Below, in pieces: positions 40,653 to 41,011 of a stretch of 41,011 bases of DNA. Source of the stretch: W0P28-013 sp051878315 (lineage in GTDB: Bacteria > Bacteroidota > Bacteroidia > Bacteroidales > Paludibacteraceae). The position numbers and the translations under genes are program-made. How positions within the stretch are numbered: the first letter of the stretch is position 1; each line of letters opens with the position of its first letter. The stretch lies in the NCBI GenBank assembly GCA_051878315.1, contig JBJEJW010000058.1, positions 1-41,011 of the forward strand, written 5' to 3'. The notes under the pieces are model-generated. The model worked only from the letters and a program-made list of their open reading frames with translations. It ran no database searches and was not told where the DNA came from.

Positions 40653-41011
40653 TTATCCTATTCTGTTGATTCGTTCATTCAGTTCCCGAATCTTGTCTAT
40701 CAACTGACTGAACGGCAGTGACTCCCCGTAAATCATGGTTTCCTTCATCACCTCATAGTCCTTCTTCCATTCCTCCATAATGTTTTCCGGAGGAACTATC
40801 CGCAAGGTGGCAGGCTGCAAGGTGTCATAGTCGAATCTCTGCAACCCGATGAAAGTGCGGCGATGGTCGATGACCGACTGATAAAGAGCCATGTCCTGCA
40901 AGGCTTCCTCTGCAATCGGCGTATCCATCATCTGGCCGATGTCGTAAAGGTGTCTTGACATACGTTCGGTACGAATGTTCTCTTTCGGCTTGGCAAATTC
41001 CTCGTGCAGCA
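40653..41011 (-). CDS. AbiEii/AbiGii-type nucleotidyltransferase, C-terminal part (cut by right edge)
   Basis: The frame is open to the window edge and reads LHEEFAKPKENIRTERMSRHLYD before the internal Met at 40961, so the gene continues to the right and that Met is not the start. The 118 visible codons contain SRHLYDIGQMMDT, the RRTFIGLQRFDYDTLQPATL segment and a helical end with KDYEVMKETMIYGESLPFSQL, which I recognise as the C-terminus of the AbiEii/AbiGii toxin family (PF08843) in Bacteroidetes. The family founder is the toxin of the AbiE abortive-infection system, a nucleotidyltransferase whose antitoxin gene (AbiEi) lies beside it. The catalytic GS motif and any antitoxin lie outside the window. 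Its base use differs somewhat from the neighbours, as expected for an accessory gene. Confidence 0.75.
   Translation of the reverse strand, partial: LHEEFAKPKENIRTERMSRHLYDIGQMMDTPIAEEALQDMALYQSVIDHRRTFIGLQRFDYDTLQPATLRIVPPENIMEEWKKDYEVMKETMIYGESLPFSQLIDKIRELNERINRIG

Noticed and set aside
1..41011. CRISPR array, insertion sequence, integrase, attachment site or rRNA
   Set aside because: No regularly spaced repeats, transposase or integrase-like protein, terminal inverted repeats or rRNA sequence was seen. The only longer exact repeat is the 55-base pair at the assembly gap.

Overview
The window is a 41 kb scaffold piece from a member of the Bacteroidota, most likely the order Bacteroidales. 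The evidence is the many promoter elements of the Bacteroidetes sigma factor type (TAnnTTTG about 10 to 30 bases before start codons), protein families typical of that group (DUF2027-Smr protein, DUF1015, YidE-type antiporter, LptF/LptG-like permeases, eukaryote-type glycogen branching enzyme, eukaryote-type GlyRS), SxxC/GC-type lipoproteins, and weak or absent Shine-Dalgarno sequences. The genus cannot be told from this sequence.

Layout. 1-5.0 kb, minus strand: the first 15 codons of gltX run off the left edge, then a small membrane protein, a lipoprotein, and a type II restriction-modification pair (endonuclease followed by adenine methyltransferase) inserted just behind aspS. The methyltransferase is interrupted by 100 N flanked by an exact 55-base duplication; collapsing it gives one intact gene, so the break looks like an assembly artefact. 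5.0-7.4 kb, plus strand: ruvX, a predicted outer-membrane protein and the DUF2027-Smr gene, with tRNA-Gln(CUG) between them on the minus strand. 7.5-12.7 kb, minus strand: a tight operon DUF1015 - DUF2007 - lipoprotein - YhcH-like - glgB - Cys-rich lipoprotein, ending at a strong hairpin. 12.8-16.2 kb, plus strand: rfbD, a CrtI/retinol-saturase-like oxidoreductase and a patatin. 16.2-19.5 kb, minus strand: a class A penicillin-binding protein and a membrane-bound LytTR regulator. 19.7-20.5 kb: SGNH hydrolase. 20.5-28.3 kb, minus strand: lptF - tgt - lptG - mfd - sirtuin, probably one transcript. 28.4-32.7 kb, plus strand: two envelope proteins, nadD and tex in a tight operon. 32.7-36.4 kb, plus strand: glyS, then upp - bcp - SIMPL protein. 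36.4-39.7 kb, minus strand: a Cthe_2159-type carbohydrate-binding lipoprotein and a YidE/AspT antiporter. 39.8-40.6 kb: a TauE/SafE transporter. The right edge cuts an AbiEii-type nucleotidyltransferase gene.

Most of the window is ordinary core genome: translation (gltX, aspS, glyS, tRNA-Gln, tgt), repair and RNA metabolism (mfd, ruvX, tex), envelope building (lptF/G, PBP1A, rfbD) and cofactor or nucleotide salvage (nadD, upp). The accessory parts are the AT-rich restriction-modification pair at 1.1-3.1 kb and the AbiEii gene at the right end, both genome-defence functions. No insertion sequence, integrase, prophage, rRNA or CRISPR array was seen, and no stretch above about 300 bases lacks a gene. 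I did not find a clearly new multi-gene system. The points that most deserve a second look are the restriction-modification locus with its assembly break, the loss of zinc ligands in both Tgt and the sirtuin of one operon, the LytTR gene with phased repeats upstream, and two uncharacterised envelope-gene pairs.
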